From Nipponacmea schrenckii (lineage: Eukaryota > Mollusca > Gastropoda > Lottiidae), in NCBI GenBank assembly GCA_030562195.1, contig JAUJPP010000003.1, forward strand, positions 14,787,398-14,851,397: DNA of 64,000 nucleotides, written 5' to 3'. Positions 13,717 through 27,775 of this stretch are shown piece by piece. The first letter of the stretch is position 1; each line of letters opens with the position of its first letter. Under the pieces are notes generated by a model, which saw nothing but the letters and a program-made list of their open reading frames with translations, was not told the DNA's origin and ran no database searches. The position numbers were made by a program, and so were the translations under genes.

Positions 13717-14329
13717 ATTTATTTTGAGTATGTATGAAATGAGAAATAAAAAAATTCAATGTAGTCAGAAAAGATAGTCATTTTGTCATTACAAATATAA
13801 GCTTGAAAATAGGTTCTGAAAAAAATAATTATGACTTGACCTTTTAATTCCATTAAACATATTTAGAATATGAATCTCTTATTCCAAGCAGCCGTAGAAA
13901 ACTGTACATAATTATCATTATAGACAAAAACCCTATTTAATTATTTATTTCTACTTGAACCAGACAATAAGGTAACAAATCTTCTTTTCTTAGAGTAATG
14001 AACTACATGTTGAATTAACCCAATGACAGGACAAATTACTTCCTTCTAAGTGCATTTCGTTAAGAGTCGATTAAGAGAGACAATAATGTAATAGATATTA
14101 TAAAAACAAAGATATATGGCTTTGGACGATTCAACAATAATTCAAAACAACTAATTACCGTTACTTAAAAGACAATCGTGACTTCACCCCTTGATGCTCA
14201 AGTAACATTATTTCACTTACTGATACATGTACTTGCATAATTAGGTCAGTACATTATTTAGACAAATGGGGGAGATATTGGACTCAGATAAAATGCGTCA
14301 CTAGAACAGTTGCTTGGTCTCAAGCCGCG

Positions 14330-14760
14330 TTTTGACTAAGTCAAGTGAAATAACTCAAAAACAGTATATCGAAATGTCAATTTCGAACTTGACCAAGATG
14401 ACATCAACTTCAATGATCACACCAAATTTCATTCCAATCAGATGAAAACTGTTGTCTCTAATCGTGTTCACAAGTCTATTTCGACGCAATTTGACTTAGT
14501 CAAGGCCAATAACTCAAAAAACGTTCAACCAAAAATCGTCACGATCAGTCTTGTCCATCTCAAAAACCGTTCATCGAAAAATCGCCAATTTCGAACTTGT
14601 CCGAGATCTCATCAATATTAATGATCACAGAAAGTTTCATTCAAATCCGTCAAAAACTGTAGCCTCTATTGCGTTCACAAGCAATTGTGGACGGATGGGC
14701 CGACGGATGGACAGGGGTGACGACAATATACGACCACATAATAATGTGGGCGTATAAAAA
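14330..14760 (+). repeat. Helitron/pearl-like molluscan repeat, locus 1
   Basis: Contains degenerate units (CGAACTTGTCCGAGATCTCAT, TTTCATTCAAATCCG, GCGTTCACAAGC), a GGACGGATGGGCCGACGG run and the terminal hairpin TATACGACCACAT / ATGTGGGCGTATA followed by A. No transposase seen. Confidence 0.7.
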
Positions 14761-15139
14761 TACTTACTATGATACCAGCAACGTGGTAACAAATGTCTTT
14801 TACATACCAGTTTGGTATTATCATTTTCGACATATCATTTTCGAAAAATCTTTTTGGTATTATAATTTTCGAAATATCTTTTTCAACATTTCTCAAAGAT
14901 CAATAAGCAAATGTTGGTAGGATTGTAATGTAGGAATCAAGGTAGCAACTTGAAAATAAAAATCCAGCATTTTCAAGAGAGAATTCCACAAAAGTAAAAT
15001 AAATAAAGAAGATCTGGTTTAACAAACTCAATGCATAGATATGATTACAATAGTTAGGGAGAGATTTCATAATATAATCAATACACATCAATAAACACAG
15101 TGGTTTGGAATAAATATTTTATTAGAAAACTGAAAATTG

Positions 15140-18100
15140 TCAGGTCTGTAATTCTGATTTAGAGGGAGATTCATGAAGTCCTATAGTTTGAACTGCCACA
15201 TCACTATGATCTATAGATAGTAATGGTGGAAGAGATAAATTTGGATTAGGATAATCTGGTAATGGGGTATAAACTAATACATTTAATATAATAACTAATG
15301 GAAATATTGGATCTGTATCAACACGTAACAAAACACATTCCTGAAAAAAAAAACAATTGATGTTTTGGCATTTGTAAATTGACATTTTCAAATTGTCAAT
15401 AATTACACAAATAGATAGAAAACGTGCAAAACAAATAGCCTACTATTCATATATATATATATATATGTTTGATCTCTTGGGAAAGTGATTCAATTCACAA
15501 TACATTTAATAGTGATATATCTACTGAATTTTGCCCATTTTTTAAAAGAAACATCGCTGTCGTAATACACCCATATTTGTTATGGCAGCCATTTCAATCC
15601 AAAAGTTTGAAAAGATTTATTGATAAAATAGAAAATTTTCAGTAGGATTGAGCCTTTGGTGATTACAACGAATAACACCAAGTTTCATCAAAATCAGCTC
15701 TCTATTTTGACCACAATATTGAACGCATTTTCAAGAACAAGGGCAATAACTCAATAGTAACTAATGTGATTGGTCTGGTTTAATAAGATTCATTCTTGTT
15801 TGATTACATACCAAATTTCGTCAAAATCTATCAAGAAACCAGTTCCATTATAGTGTACACAATAATTGAACAAGTTTTTCCATTACAAGGGGAATAACTC
15901 AATAGTTAATATTTTGATTGGTCTGATTTTCAATAGGATAAATTCTTGTTTGTATACAAACACTCACATCAAGTTTCGTCAAAATATATCAAGAAAACAG
16001 TTCCATATCGTGTCACAATAATGTGTGGGCATATAAAAACAAAGCATTCCTTTTGGAAAGTAGGGCAACTTCTCTTTCAAGTGAATTCTCCTTCCAATTA
16101 GTAGATAGCTGCTTGACAGAGCAACATGACTAAGATAAATAATATAATACCTCATCTCTTGATAATGATAATGATGTTAAATCTGTAGATTTACTCTTTT
16201 CTACACACCCATTTTTATCTAAATTTACTGCTGTCAATCTACAAGATACACAAATAATTTAAGCAACCCAAAATTTTAATTTTAGTGTTTCATGCATCTG
16301 ATCGTTCAGGCACTAAAATTCTTTTTAAGGCTAGCCTTATTACTATATTATAAAGCTTAGTTTTTTATCATTTAGTATTCTCAAACAAATTTTTTGTGTT
16401 CATATACCATGCCAAAAAGTCCTTTTAGTCTATTAGTTTAAAAGTTAAAATAAATACCTCAACATTATGTTCCTGGTATTTTGTAGACCTATAGACCCAG
16501 AAGCTGAATTACTACAATTTCTTGTTATAATTATCATTCTACAAATATAAATTATGTCCATATATCATCTATCAGGAATATATTCAAGATAAGGCCATAA
16601 AAAAAAAAGCTGGTTAGCATCCCCATCGAAATATCCCCTTACCTGAAAATTTTTTTATTTTTCATTTTCAAAAAAATCATTTAAAAAATCGCGGAAAGCA
16701 TTATAAAAACGGATAAGTCGATATTTTCTTTCATTGTGCTATCTACTATCTATCCACGAAGCCATTAAACTGTATCAAAGCCTTAAAAAATCTGACTGTA
16801 TATACGAAACGAAACTTTAGTATTTGCGCATGCGCAATTCTGTAATTAGATGTCAACATGAAATGGCGATCGTTCATGACATGTGTTGTTTGCCTGACAA
16901 TATTTTATGATAGGACCTACACTACAACGGTTTTTCCTTATCGCTACTATTGTGAGGGAGGGTGATTCACAAGCGGTAAAAGACAGGTATGGCAGCAATG
17001 TGTCAGTGGACATTTAAAGGCTATACATATGAATTCAACGCACAATAGTAAAAAAAAACCAAAAAAAACCTGAAGATGGAGAAGAAAAGGATGCTCACCA
17101 ACTTTTTTTTTTTATGGCCTAATACAAATTAATATTTAAAACAATGTAATAATGATTGCTACAAGTTAATTTAATAGTATTTCTGATATAGCACAAAAGA
17201 AAACATGAAGCATTTGTGTGGATATATAACGTACCCATTTACGTAAGACAATAATAAATCAACACCATAATTATAACCAACCCATCTCCAACAATACTGT
17301 AATTGAAACAAAATCATTTTCATTGCAATCTAGATGTATTTAAGAAATTTGAAATAAAATATTTGAATTTCATTTCAACTATAGTATTTTTTCCTATATA
17401 ATTCACTACTTTATTGATATTCACATTTATAATAATGTAATAAAAATGAAATTCTCCTTCATTAATAATTGTTTAATACCTCTCCACGTTTCAACAATAC
17501 TCTACCATTTCTTGAACATTCTTTATAAAATAGTTCTTCATCTACTGTTGTAGGCCTGTAATAGGATAATTGAAACTAAAAGCAAAAACTATTAACTATG
17601 CCCCAGAGCTAAAAAATTCGTCAATCTATTGCTGACTTTAAAACGATATACTATAATTGTTTGCATGGAATAATATAGGCTAGTTAAATTGAAATCAAAT
17701 TAAGTTTCAAGTGTAATATTTTGTAAATTAACAACAATGTTCCTAAGAAGCCACTAATCAGATGTCTATTATTTATTATGTTGCTTCAAAACAAAAGTAT
17801 AACAAACTCAGACTTTAAATCAAGGCTTCCTCTTTACAAAGTCATATTTAAGCAATACACAAGTAAAAATACACTTTTCAAAAATAAACAAGTTAACCTA
17901 CTAATTACAAAGTAGAGATATTCATAGTTTACTTTTCAAACTTTATTTCATTACAGCTTTCGTTAAAATCCAAACTGATTTTAGTTGATGAGGTCAATAA
18001 TGCAAAGTTAAGAATTCATTTTCAAAAAAGAAAGTATGAATGTTGACTGTTGTAAAATAAACTTTGAAAAGTAAACTATGAATATTTCTACTTTGTAATT

Positions 18101-21100
18101 AGAAAGGTGTATTTTGTACTTCTGTAATGTTGAAATATGACTTTGTAAAGACAAGGCCTTAAATTCAACTTTGACATTGTGAATACTTCTGGCATCTTTC
18201 CCCTTCCATAGTTAATACTAGGCTACTTATTGATATCATTTTACCACAAATATATTAAATGCATGATTTATTCCAGACAGGATAAAGTGAGGATCAACCT
18301 GACTCCAGTATATGATAAATCAACTACTTACCCCTTGTCAATACTTTGTTCTGCTTGAAGTCTATAAAACCATTGATGTTTATAAAATGGATCTAACCAA
18401 TCTGAAATTATGACGTTTTTTTTTTCATTACATACTGATATGTTGCTCAAACATGTTTCAGATACACAATTTTCCTCAAGAAAGCTAGTTTTCAATTGAT
18501 CTTAGTTTTTATCCTTAAATTCCTGAGTCCATATGCCAAGAAATAATTGAATAAGAACTCCACTGAAATCAGTACTGTGGTAGCTGTTGCTAGTGAAGCA
18601 GGAAAGCCGTATGCACTAGATATTCAACTAAGCATCTCGTCCACATGGCTAATACTGTTTATTATTTTGAATAAGTTGCATATAATTTTGAATGAACAAA
18701 TTCAGTGATATCATTTATTTATAAATAATACACATAAATGCTCAAGTAATAATCAAAACTGCAACTTACAAATCAATATACCTGAAACTTACATTCTGGT
18801 AGAACACATTCTGATTTAATAGCCTTTAGTGCTGAATTCTCATTAATAACATGTTGCCATCGTACATATTGAAATACTGATATATATTCTTTACCTTCTA
18901 TACATTCTAAATAACACAACTTCTTATCTAGAATTGAAAATACGATAAGGTTGTCATTTTATTCAATCTGTTTATTATGATATCACACTATCAGTTGTAC
19001 TGTTTATGTTTGATTCAGGAGAAATATAAGTATTCATATTCCTAATTCAATGAGAAATGAAATAGTTTTGTGAAAAAAACACAAAGGGAGGTAACAACTG
19101 ATATGCCTATCTAAAATAGACCACAATCTTGAGTAAATCAAGAATATTTTATCAGGAATGATGTGCACACCTTCCTGGTAACATAAATTATATTTCTACA
19201 CTGAACAATTACAAGTTAATCTATTTATTTTTTAAAAAGTTTTGAAATTTTATTACCTTTATAAAAGTTTTTAAAGAAATTATCAACCACTATTAATAAT
19301 TCTTTACAAGTTCCATTCCATGCTGGATTATTCTTCAGAAATATCCACTGAAAGAGTAAAGTTTTTACAAATGTAAAATGGCAGGTGATGTTTATGGAGG
19401 TGGCACTACAGTGGTGTTTGTAAGATTTTTCAAAGACATTAAAATAGAAACTCAATAATTAAATTGAATAAAAAGAAACCTATTGCGAACATTCAGAAAT
19501 GGGATACATGTGAACAGTAACAAAGCTTTGAGAATAAATTTTTTATCACTTACCTTCCTCAATAAACTATAAACATCCATCTCAACTTGTAATACAAATA
19601 AATCAGGATGTGATATCAGCTGAATCATCAATTCAGAACTAAATATATAAATATATAAGAGACAAATAAAAATGATATTGGATTATAGTAAAAGCTTGAC
19701 ACAAAGTTTTAACAAAACCTAAAAAAAAAGCACTAACCCTTGTATTGATTGTATTGATGCATATTAAGCATTTATCAAGCAATGAAATAAATATAACATT
19801 AACTATAGGCCTACCTAATATTCTTTAGAAGTTGAAATTTTGTAGGTGACATTAAATTATGCAAGAGCCAATCAAAGGATAGCTTTTTGATATCCATTAA
19901 ACCATATTGATGTGCTATTTCATAATACTCAACTACGATATCAGTACTGTAATAAATAATCAATGAATAATAATAATAGATATACTTTTTTGCAGCTAAC
20001 CTTAATTGAATACAATAAAATCCTGTTTCATAAGCAATTGATATAATTAAAAGGATATCAAAGAATACAATGAATGACACAAATTTAGAGTGAAAAGAAT
20101 CTGAAATGAAAGAAATTTAAAGCAGGAGAGTTACCAGAATTATATATTGTTTGATAAAACCTTATACAATGTCTAGGAATTAAATCAAAATCGTAAAAAC
20201 CAGATGTAAATTTTTCACAAACTAACAATATCACAAAATCGGAAAGTATTTTAACATGTTCTTTAAGATCACCTTATCGATTCTTTCATTAGTGTATGAC
20301 AATACTGTATCAAACCTTCCAATTGGAGAAATGTGGCAGAAGCTAAAACACCTACAACTTCTACAGGTTTCACCATTATATCATCTGTATACAGCGAACC
20401 AAATGCAATCTTAAGTGCTGCAACAATGTTATAACAATGATAGTTTTAATAATTTTCTCCTTGTACAAACTAGAATAAAACCTTAAACAAATGAAAGAAA
20501 GAAAGAACAATATTTTACAAGGATAACAACTTAGGTTCACAAGTCCGCCATGACAGGGATCCTTTCTACCAGCTGGTCCTTGGCCAAACCTCTTGGCATT
20601 GATCTTTTCTGTATTATCCGTACACATTTACAGCTGGGTGAACTGGAATTATGAATGAAGATAAAATAAAATATGGCATAAATAGATGGATTGACTTTTT
20701 TTAGATGACAACACTAGTAAACCAAAACAAAATGCTTTTGCAAGGGTTTTTTTGTTTTTTAGAAAATTCATCATAAAGTTACTTTACAATGCAAACACAT
20801 ACCCTTTTCATCAATATTTCTATCAAGTATATCAACCTCTATTTCAGTTAGCTCTGATTCTAACCATTTACCATTAAACATACTATTAAAATATCCACAC
20901 TAAATACAACAACATTACAAGTTACCTTTTACCCTTCTGAAGAAATACATATTTTCTGAATAGATAACATAATTTATATCAAAATGAATATATTTTGGAA
21001 CTCTTTATTTTAAATTGTGCAATAATATGATTAAAGAAATTTCTACAGAACAGTAGTCAAAATTAAATACTTGTTGACTAACCTGACATAGATAGTGTTT

Positions 21101-22870
21101 ATGAAGGTTCCAGTCTTTCCCTAGAGCTTTGATTATAATATCACTATTTTCCCCATTTATAAATAAAGTTTGAAAGATATATTTTGATGTGGACTTGGTA
21201 CGTTTTCTGAAATAGAAGTTGCTACAATACAACATTTTTTATCGTGCAATTATTCAGTTCTTATTTGAATATGAATCTCCATATTTTCACTTATTTATAT
21301 AAAATATTATTGGATTACTGGACAGCAACAAAAGGTCTGTTAGCCAGAAATGGGTTTATTGCTTTGTAAAACCTAAGCATTTATACATAATTTTCTTTAG
21401 ATTACAGAACACCAATAATCAAATAGATTGATTTTAATCTTAACAAGTAGTTGCCTGCAAGATACACCCACTTTAAAGTATATTTCTGTTTAAACACAGG
21501 TTATTTGGGCTTAATCCAAGATCTCATTAATATACAAGATCACACCAAATTTCATTAAAATCACACGAAAACTTTAGTCGCTATCAGGGTGGTGAATGGC
21601 TCAGTGGTTAGCGAGTTGGACTGTCGTCTGCTAGGCGACTAGGTGCCGTGGGTTCGAATCCCGTTCGGTGCGAGGAAATAAAAATTAGGTCTGATTCCTA
21701 GGCCCGTGCTTTCCCGGAACTACGAGATAGTAGTTTCCCCCCTCTATCAAAAACTGTTCATTGAAAAAAATTGTCAATATAGAACTTGTCCAAGATTTCG
21801 TCAATATAAATGACCACAACAAATATCATTCAAATCTATTGCGTTCACAAGATAAATTTGACGTGTTTTGACCAAGTCACGCGCAATAGACAACATTACA
21901 TTGTGGGGGTATAAATGAATGCACATGTAAGAAAATACAGAATCCCACATTCTTCTAACTTTTGTTGAAACTTTTGATATTTTTTATATCTAAAAATGTA
22001 CATTGCATCGGCAGCTTTGTACTTCTGGTAATAAAGTGGTTGCCTAGCAAAAAACATGCACTTCCCTAATAAATTGTCAGTATATGTATATAAGGGCAGT
22101 CATCAATCTGTGTTGTATGGTTCAGAAGAATCATTTGTCCAGGCTATTTTAACATAATTTAGTGTATAATTAAAATCAGATAAAAACTGCTGTCTCTTTT
22201 ATGACCTCAAATTTTGAAGTTTTGGGATTTTTATGCTTAGTTTATTCAAGAAGGGAATAGATGAGAATAGATGATTTGATACAGCATTTTTTCAAAACCA
22301 CACAATGTCAAATCAACCCAAAATAACAGTTGAAATTATCTGTTTAAATGTGTTAAATATTTGATTAATTGAATTGAGCATTAATACAAACAACAGAAAT
22401 GTAAATGTTTACAAAGTATTTTATGTTACATTTTCGTATGTAAAGTCTATAGTCACTATAGATTATGAAAGGCAGAATTTCACATATTTCACATAAATAA
22501 TAAATATAAGCTCTACCAGGACTATCATATTATCATCTATAACAATATATTTCTCAAAAAATCTATTTAGTTTAGCCTACTACCATGAAATTTTGATTTG
22601 ACCTACATTGTTTGCCTAGATATTAAAGTTAAGCTTTATTGCCTTAATTCAAGGATGGATGGTTTTACTTAAGTGGTAGAAATCTATGTTAATGGTTCGA
22701 CAACTGAATACTAATTGACTGGTAGGCTGGATTATACTAGTAAACATTAGAGCAACTTACTTTTTAGGAGTATGAAGTGGAGATGAATCAGAACTACCAC
22801 TACTATTTTCTCCTTCAATATCTTCTAGCTTCCTCTTTCTTTCATTCGGAGCTGTATTTGAGTTTCCCAT
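15140..22870 (-). CDS. GMCL1-like: Germ cell-less-like BTB/BACK protein, 14 coding exons
   Basis: Complete minus-strand gene. Coding exons: 22870-22761, 21206-21083, 20899-20803, 20417-20273, 19946-19815, 19638-19554, 19347-19257, 18927-18793, 18401-18332, 17555-17480, 17296-17235, 16538-16458, 16238-16151, 15340-15140. All junctions are GT-AG and the phase is kept throughout; the stop is TGA at 15142-15140. The start MGNSNTAPNERKRKLED resembles the basic N-terminus of germ cell-less proteins. Exons 2-4 form the BTB/POZ domain (KSTSKYIFQTLFINGENSDI, WNLHKHYLCQ, GYFNSMFNGKW). Exons 5-7 are BACK-like (YYEIAHQYGL, DWLLHNLM, PAWNG). Exons 10-14 give the GMCL-specific C-terminus (YCWRWVGYNYGVDLLL). 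In animals this family is a nuclear-envelope Cullin-3 substrate adaptor needed for germ-cell formation in flies; that role is carried over by homology. A possible AATAAA (minus strand) lies at 15123-15118. Introns carry a PIF-like MITE, a SINE and Helitron-like repeats. Exon 4 ends in the weaker donor GTGATC. Confidence 0.9.
15645..16039 (+). repeat. Helitron/pearl-like repeat, locus 2 (diverged), GMCL intron
   Basis: Two and a half units of about 150 bp carry AGGGSAATAACTCAATAGT and CAAGTTTCGTCAAAAT. It ends with ATAATGTGTGGGCATATAAAAA. It lies in GMCL intron 13 (between the exons ending at 16151 and 15340). Confidence 0.6.
16593..17119. mobile_element. PIF/Harbinger-like MITE in GMCL intron 11
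   Basis: Ends GGCCATAAAAAAAAAAGCTG and its near-perfect complement form inverted repeats of about 30 bp. TAA flanks both sides (16590-16592 and 17120-17122). It is 527 bp long with no ORF. Confidence 0.82.
21500..21914 (+). repeat. Helitron/pearl-like repeat, locus 3, split by a SINE
   Basis: Flanks of the SINE at 21587-21743 carry the unit motifs TTTCATTAAAATCACACGAA and AACTTGTCCAAGATTTCGTC, with the end CATTGTGGGGGTATAAA. It lies in GMCL intron 1. Confidence 0.6.
21587..21743 (+). mobile_element. tRNA-derived SINE in GMCL intron 1
   Basis: The head has an RNA polymerase III A box (TGGCTCAGTGGTTAGCG, 21597-21613) and B box (GGGTTCGAATCCC, 21650-21662). The acceptor arms do not pair, so it is not a working tRNA gene. 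A tail of about 75 bp ends in a C-rich stretch. CTATCA at 21581-21586 and 21744-21749 is a likely short target duplication. Confidence 0.78.
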
Positions 22871-23279
22871 TCTTAAAGAAATAATACAGGATAAATGAGT
22901 CAAGAGGAGTGTCTGCAATCATGTAAAAAAAAAAACTCCCAATTCCAACATTTGCTGTCCAGGTGAAAAAAATTTTACCTTTAGTATTTCAGTACTGCTG
23001 AAGAATGTCTCCTATTGTTTAAAGATTGTTAAAGTTTTTTCTGTAGTCAAAAATAATAGGTAATAGTATAAAAATGAAACAAAATTTTAAATGTTCTACT
23101 TAGGGACGATGCTTTGTATGGGATGGAAGGCCAGTTTAAGAGTTCAGAAATAACACATGTCTAAAATCAACAAATCAATCTACTTATTACAAAGATCAGA
23201 AATTCATAGTTTACTTTACAAATTCTATTTCACAACTATTAAAAAGTCAACATTCAAAACGTTTCATTAACATTATTAA

Positions 23280-23866
23280 GGGGGTTGACAACCCTAAACC
23301 TATGTACACAAAATAGACGATTTCAACCACTTCTTTTCCACCTATCTGAAATATTTAAATATCAATGGAAAGAGGGGACTTTCAGCTATCCAAAAATATA
23401 AAATTTATTTCTTTATGACATTTCAACTTTGAGAAATAGGGTATGAAAGATGAACGAAAAAAATGTCAATTATTCCCTTAAAATTAGCATATCTACTAGG
23501 CTATTTATCTCTACAACATTACGTTGGCTTTTTGGAAAATTTTGTTTTGTTTTGAAGATATTGTTAGAAATCAAAATCTTGCGTGTGCATTTACTATTCA
23601 TTTTATTAAAAAAAAACCAACGTAAAGTGAGGACATCGTAAGCTTTAGCTGAAACCCAAGTTTGCAAAAAATCGGATAAATTGTAAGTGAGATATGCTTT
23701 TGGGAAAATGGCAGGTTTTTTCAACATTTTGCAAACACATGTAAACCTTACGTAATTGACGATCATGTTGTTAAAATATTGTCTTTCATGCTGTAGAAAT
23801 CTTTAAGCACCTTTTAGGCATCAATATGCACCGATAACCACATAATTGGAGTGCTAAAACAATGGA
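23280..23866. mobile_element. TTAA-type (piggyBac-like) element, 3' end cut by an hAT
   Basis: Starts at TTAA (23276-23279) with GGGGGTTGACAACCCTAAAC and matches 26088-26740. The match ends where the hAT-like element at 23868 begins. Confidence 0.72.
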
Positions 23867-23867
23867 T

Positions 23868-24861
23868 TAGCTATTGCTCACACGAATAATCGATTACATG
23901 TAGTAGTATTCGAAGCCCCTTTGAACAACATTGTCTTTATAACGGCAGTCAAACTAATATGCCGGCTAATGCAAGAGTGTTGTTTAGAAATATTTAACTT
24001 TAAATAAATCACCCCAAACTGCTACTGATGTTTCAAAATTGGACATAAATTCGCACACAATAGTTCTTGATTACTACTGTTTGTTATCCTAGTTCTAAGA
24101 TTACAAAATGTGCGTTGTAAAATCTACTTAAACGAACTGACCCGGATATAGGACGAATCCACCGGAATCAATTTGGTCATATTGAACCGCAGTGCAATAC
24201 AGTTTTTAAGAATTAAACGTTCAGTTTTCTATCCAAATGTAGACAAACAACTAACCGTGGATCTATTTTAATCTCATGCCTGGAAGTACAGACCGCTTTG
24301 GTTAGCACAAGATTATGAAGAGTAATTTGGTAAACTAATTTTTAAGCAATTCATTAGGAATTATTTTGAGATAATCCCCGTACCAAGTTATATATAGATT
24401 GTGTTGTCAAGTCTCTCAGTGTCGCATCTCGTTTATATAACTAGTGCTGGATAATCAAAGTATCTAACTTTTGATTAGCTGGTATAAATAGAAACATGTT
24501 ATTATCCAATCAGCTGAAGAAGGTTCACTTCCAATGACTTTCTTTTATTTTGGTACTTCGATTTTTTTACCAATTAGAACTGAATACGTTTTTTTTTTCT
24601 ATTAATTACCAACTTTATTGTTCCTCAAAACGCAACCGGCATGTAATAAAAATAAGAATTGTATGTCATGAAATACCCTTTCAAATCGAGGTATTTATAG
24701 CACTGTTGTAAATCTGTAGTGCAAGAGAGAAAACCAGCAAATTTCACCGATATAAAAGCTGATTTTTCAATGCAATTTTCTCATTGAAAATATCGTCGAT
24801 TAATCGAATACAAATCGAATTATGCTGTCGAATAGCAAAATCACTATTCGTGTGAGCACTA
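23868..24861. mobile_element. hAT-like non-autonomous element, copy 1
   Basis: The left end is near TTGCTCACACGAATAATCG and the right end is ATTCGTGTGAGCACTA. The interior matches the element at 61980-63019 in reverse orientation (CGAATACAAATCGAATTATG, AAGCTGATTTTTCAATGC). The left terminus is altered and no target duplication is visible. Confidence 0.72.
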
Positions 24862-24949
24862 CCTTAATATCATCAGACAATGTATGATATAATAAAAAAA
24901 GATAGCTTGCAAGGTAACATACGCCTACTTCAGCAAACAATATTCCATG

Positions 24950-25800
24950 TTTTTTCATTTAATCAAGGGCAATAATTCATAAACCAACATCTGGAATTGC
25001 ACCATTTTTAACTTGTTCGAGATGTTATCAAGATGAATACACATACCAAGTTTCATTCCAATCGGATAAAAACTACAGCTTCTATTACGAACACAAGTAA
25101 ATTTTAACGTTTATTCATTTAATCAAGGGCCATAACTCATAAACCGACATCATGAATCGTGCCATTTTCGAATTTGTTCGAGATATTATCAAGATGAATA
25201 CACATACCAAGTTTCATTCAAATCGGATGAAAACTACAGATTCTATTGCGTACACAAGTAAATATTAACGTTTTTCCATCTAATCAAGGGCCATAACTCA
25301 TAAACCAACTTCTGGAATTGTGCCATTTTTGAACTTGTCCGAGATATTATCAAGATGAATACACATACCAAGTTTCATTCAAATTGGACAAAAACTAAAG
25401 CTTCTATTGCGTAAACAAGTAAATTTTAACGTTTTTTAATTTAATCAAGGGCCATAACTCATAAACCGACATCTGGAATCGTGCCATTTTCGTTCTTGTC
25501 CGAGATATTATCAAGAAGAATACACATATCAAGTTTCATTCAAATTGGATAAAAACTACAGCTTCTGTTGCGTACACAAGTAAATTTGAACGTTTTTACA
25601 TATGGAATCGTGCCATTTTCGAACTTGTCCGAGATATTATCAAGATGAATGCACATACCAAGTTTCATTCAAATTGGATAAGAACTCTGGCCTGTATTGC
25701 GTACACAAGTAATTGTTGACGGACGGACGGACGGACTGACCAACCGACCGACAGGGGTGATGGCAATATACATCCACATTTTCATGTGGGCGTATAAAAA
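24950..25800 (+). repeat. Helitron/pearl-like repeat, locus 4: 161-bp tandem core
   Basis: Four full units of about 161 bp and one truncated unit share AATCAAGGGCCATAACTCAT, GAGATATTATCAAGATGAAT and CAAGTTTCATTCAAAT. The array ends with GACGGACGGACGGACTGACC, CAGGGGTGATGGCAATATAC and the hairpin CCACATTTTCATGTGGGCGTATAAAAA-type end. Confidence 0.85.
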
Positions 25801-25857
25801 ATGTGTGCCAAATTATAAATACCTGTATCTTTTTCTCAAATCGTTTAAAGTGGAATA

Positions 25858-27775
25858 TTTGCTGTACACATCTAGCATATCAATCAATCAAGGCCTTGAA
25901 CCCCATTAAACATGCCCTATCCAAACTAGGGACAAGGGACTGCAACGTGGTATTTAAACTATTTGATTCCATGGTCACCCCAAAATTATTTTATGGTCGG
26001 AACTGTGGGGATTTGAAATGAAAGCCGTAGCAAAACCAGTCATGTCATGGCAAGAGGAGAATGTGGCAGATTTGAACTCTCTATTAAAGGGGTTGACAAC
26101 CCTAAACCTATGTACAAAAAATAGAGAATTTCAACCACTTCTTTTCCACCTATCTGAAATATTTAAATATCAATGGAAAGAGGGGACTTTCAGCTATCCA
26201 AAAATATAAAATTTATTTCTTTATGACATTTCAACTTTGAGAAATAGGGTATGAAAGATGAACGAAAAAAATGTCAATTATTCCCTTAAAATTAGCATAT
26301 CTACTAGACTATTTAATTTAGAAGGTTGAAATTTTGCACAACGCAAGTCTACATGTATCTCTACAAAATACGTTGGCTTTTTGGAAAATTTTGTTTTGTT
26401 TTGAAGATATTGACAGAAATCAAAATTTTGTGAGTGCATTTATGAAAAATTGAATTTTTAAAAAACTATTCATTTTATAAAAAAAAGCCAACGTAAAGTT
26501 ATAGAGGACATCGTAAGCTTTAGCTGAAGCCAAAGTTTGAGAAAAATCGGATAAATTGTAAGCGAGATATGCTTTTGGAAAAATGGCAGTTTTTTTTCAA
26601 CATTTTGCAAACACATGTAAACCTTACATAATTAACGATCATGTTGTTAAAAGATTGTCTTTCATGCTGTAGAAATCTTTAAGCACCTTTTAGGCATCGA
26701 TATGAACCGATAACCATACAATTGGAGTGCTAAAACAATGGTTTAGCACATGTTAAAACACCCCTACCCACCAATCATAAAATTTCTCTGTTTACATATG
26801 ACGTAAAGATTTATGGGAAATCACGTGACTTCTGGATTCCCCCAATGCAAATCTGATCGACAAACGCAATGTCATTGGACGAACGTAGAAAAGGTTTATT
26901 TAGCTGATGACGTAGTACTCAAAAATGTCAACTGACAACGTAATTTGTACGTCTACATAGAGGATTACCCCATTTTGTTCTATAAATAGATTATTTTTAC
27001 AGACCGATATCTGACAAACTACTGAAGGGATTGAGCTAAAACTTTTACTAGATGAGTTTCTTTTAATGCCAAATAGAATGGATATCAACTTAATACGTTT
27101 CCTGATTGAAATACACCTCGAATGATAAGATTGTCAACCCCCTTAAATATATAACTATGCAATTCTATTAAATAGTTTCTTAAGCTATAAACAATGTCTG
27201 AAACAAGACTACCCAAATTATGTTACAATATGCTCTTCAAATTAGACACCAATGGTCGTTATAATTGGAGCACATCGGTAAAAAATCTACTTTATAGTTT
27301 GGGATTTGGTGATGGTTGGCTCGCACAGGGAGTAGTCATTTTTAACTGTGTTCAAACAGCGTTTGAAAGATGTAAATCTACAAACCTGGCAGACAAACAT
27401 CGACAAATCAAATATATATTCATTCTATTCCATTATAAAAAGTGAGTTTGTGCCTTAAATATTATTTAAATAGTAACCTTCTTTCAATTTTAAAATTTAG
27501 ATGCTCCAAACACGATTTGAATATTGAAAAAGGTCTGCACCTGAATAGCCTATACCCCTTTTAGGATTTGCCAAATTTGCAACAGAAGAGAGATTGAAGA
27601 TGAATATCATTTTATTCTTGTTTGTCCAGTCCTCCATGACCTAAGAATAAATTTTCTCTCGAAGTATTGTCACCAGAATCCTAACAAGCACAAATTAAAT
27701 TCATTATTTAACTGTCATAGCTCGTCAGAGTTAAATTTAGCATTAGGCTATATATTCATAAAGGTTTCACTTTAA
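25858..27775 (+). mobile_element. Non-LTR retrotransposon C-terminal fragment, interrupted
   Basis: The left piece (25858-26083) encodes an RT thumb-type segment (LFDSMVTPKLFYG) plus VMSWQEENVADLNS. After the TTAA element, the right piece (27147-27775) encodes TRLPKLCYNMLFKLDTNGRY, LGFGDGWLAQGV and, after a frameshift, a Cys/His tail (ICQICNRREIEDEYHFILVC, SSSELNLALGYIF). This layout is typical of LINE ORF2 ends. No RNase H domain was seen, so it differs from the 6.5-kb LINE. Confidence 0.78.
26088..27142. mobile_element. TTAA-flanked piggyBac-like non-autonomous element inside a LINE
   Basis: Left end AGGGGTTGACAACC and right end TTGTCAACCCCC are inverted. TTAA flanks at 26084-26087 and 27143-27146. 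It is 1,055 bp, with no intact transposase. Confidence 0.8.

Noticed and set aside
21587..21670. tRNA gene
   Set aside because: A and B boxes are present but the acceptor arms do not pair and a SINE body follows.
24950..25800. CRISPR-like regular array
   Set aside because: Units are 161-bp direct repeats without spacers, in a eukaryotic setting.
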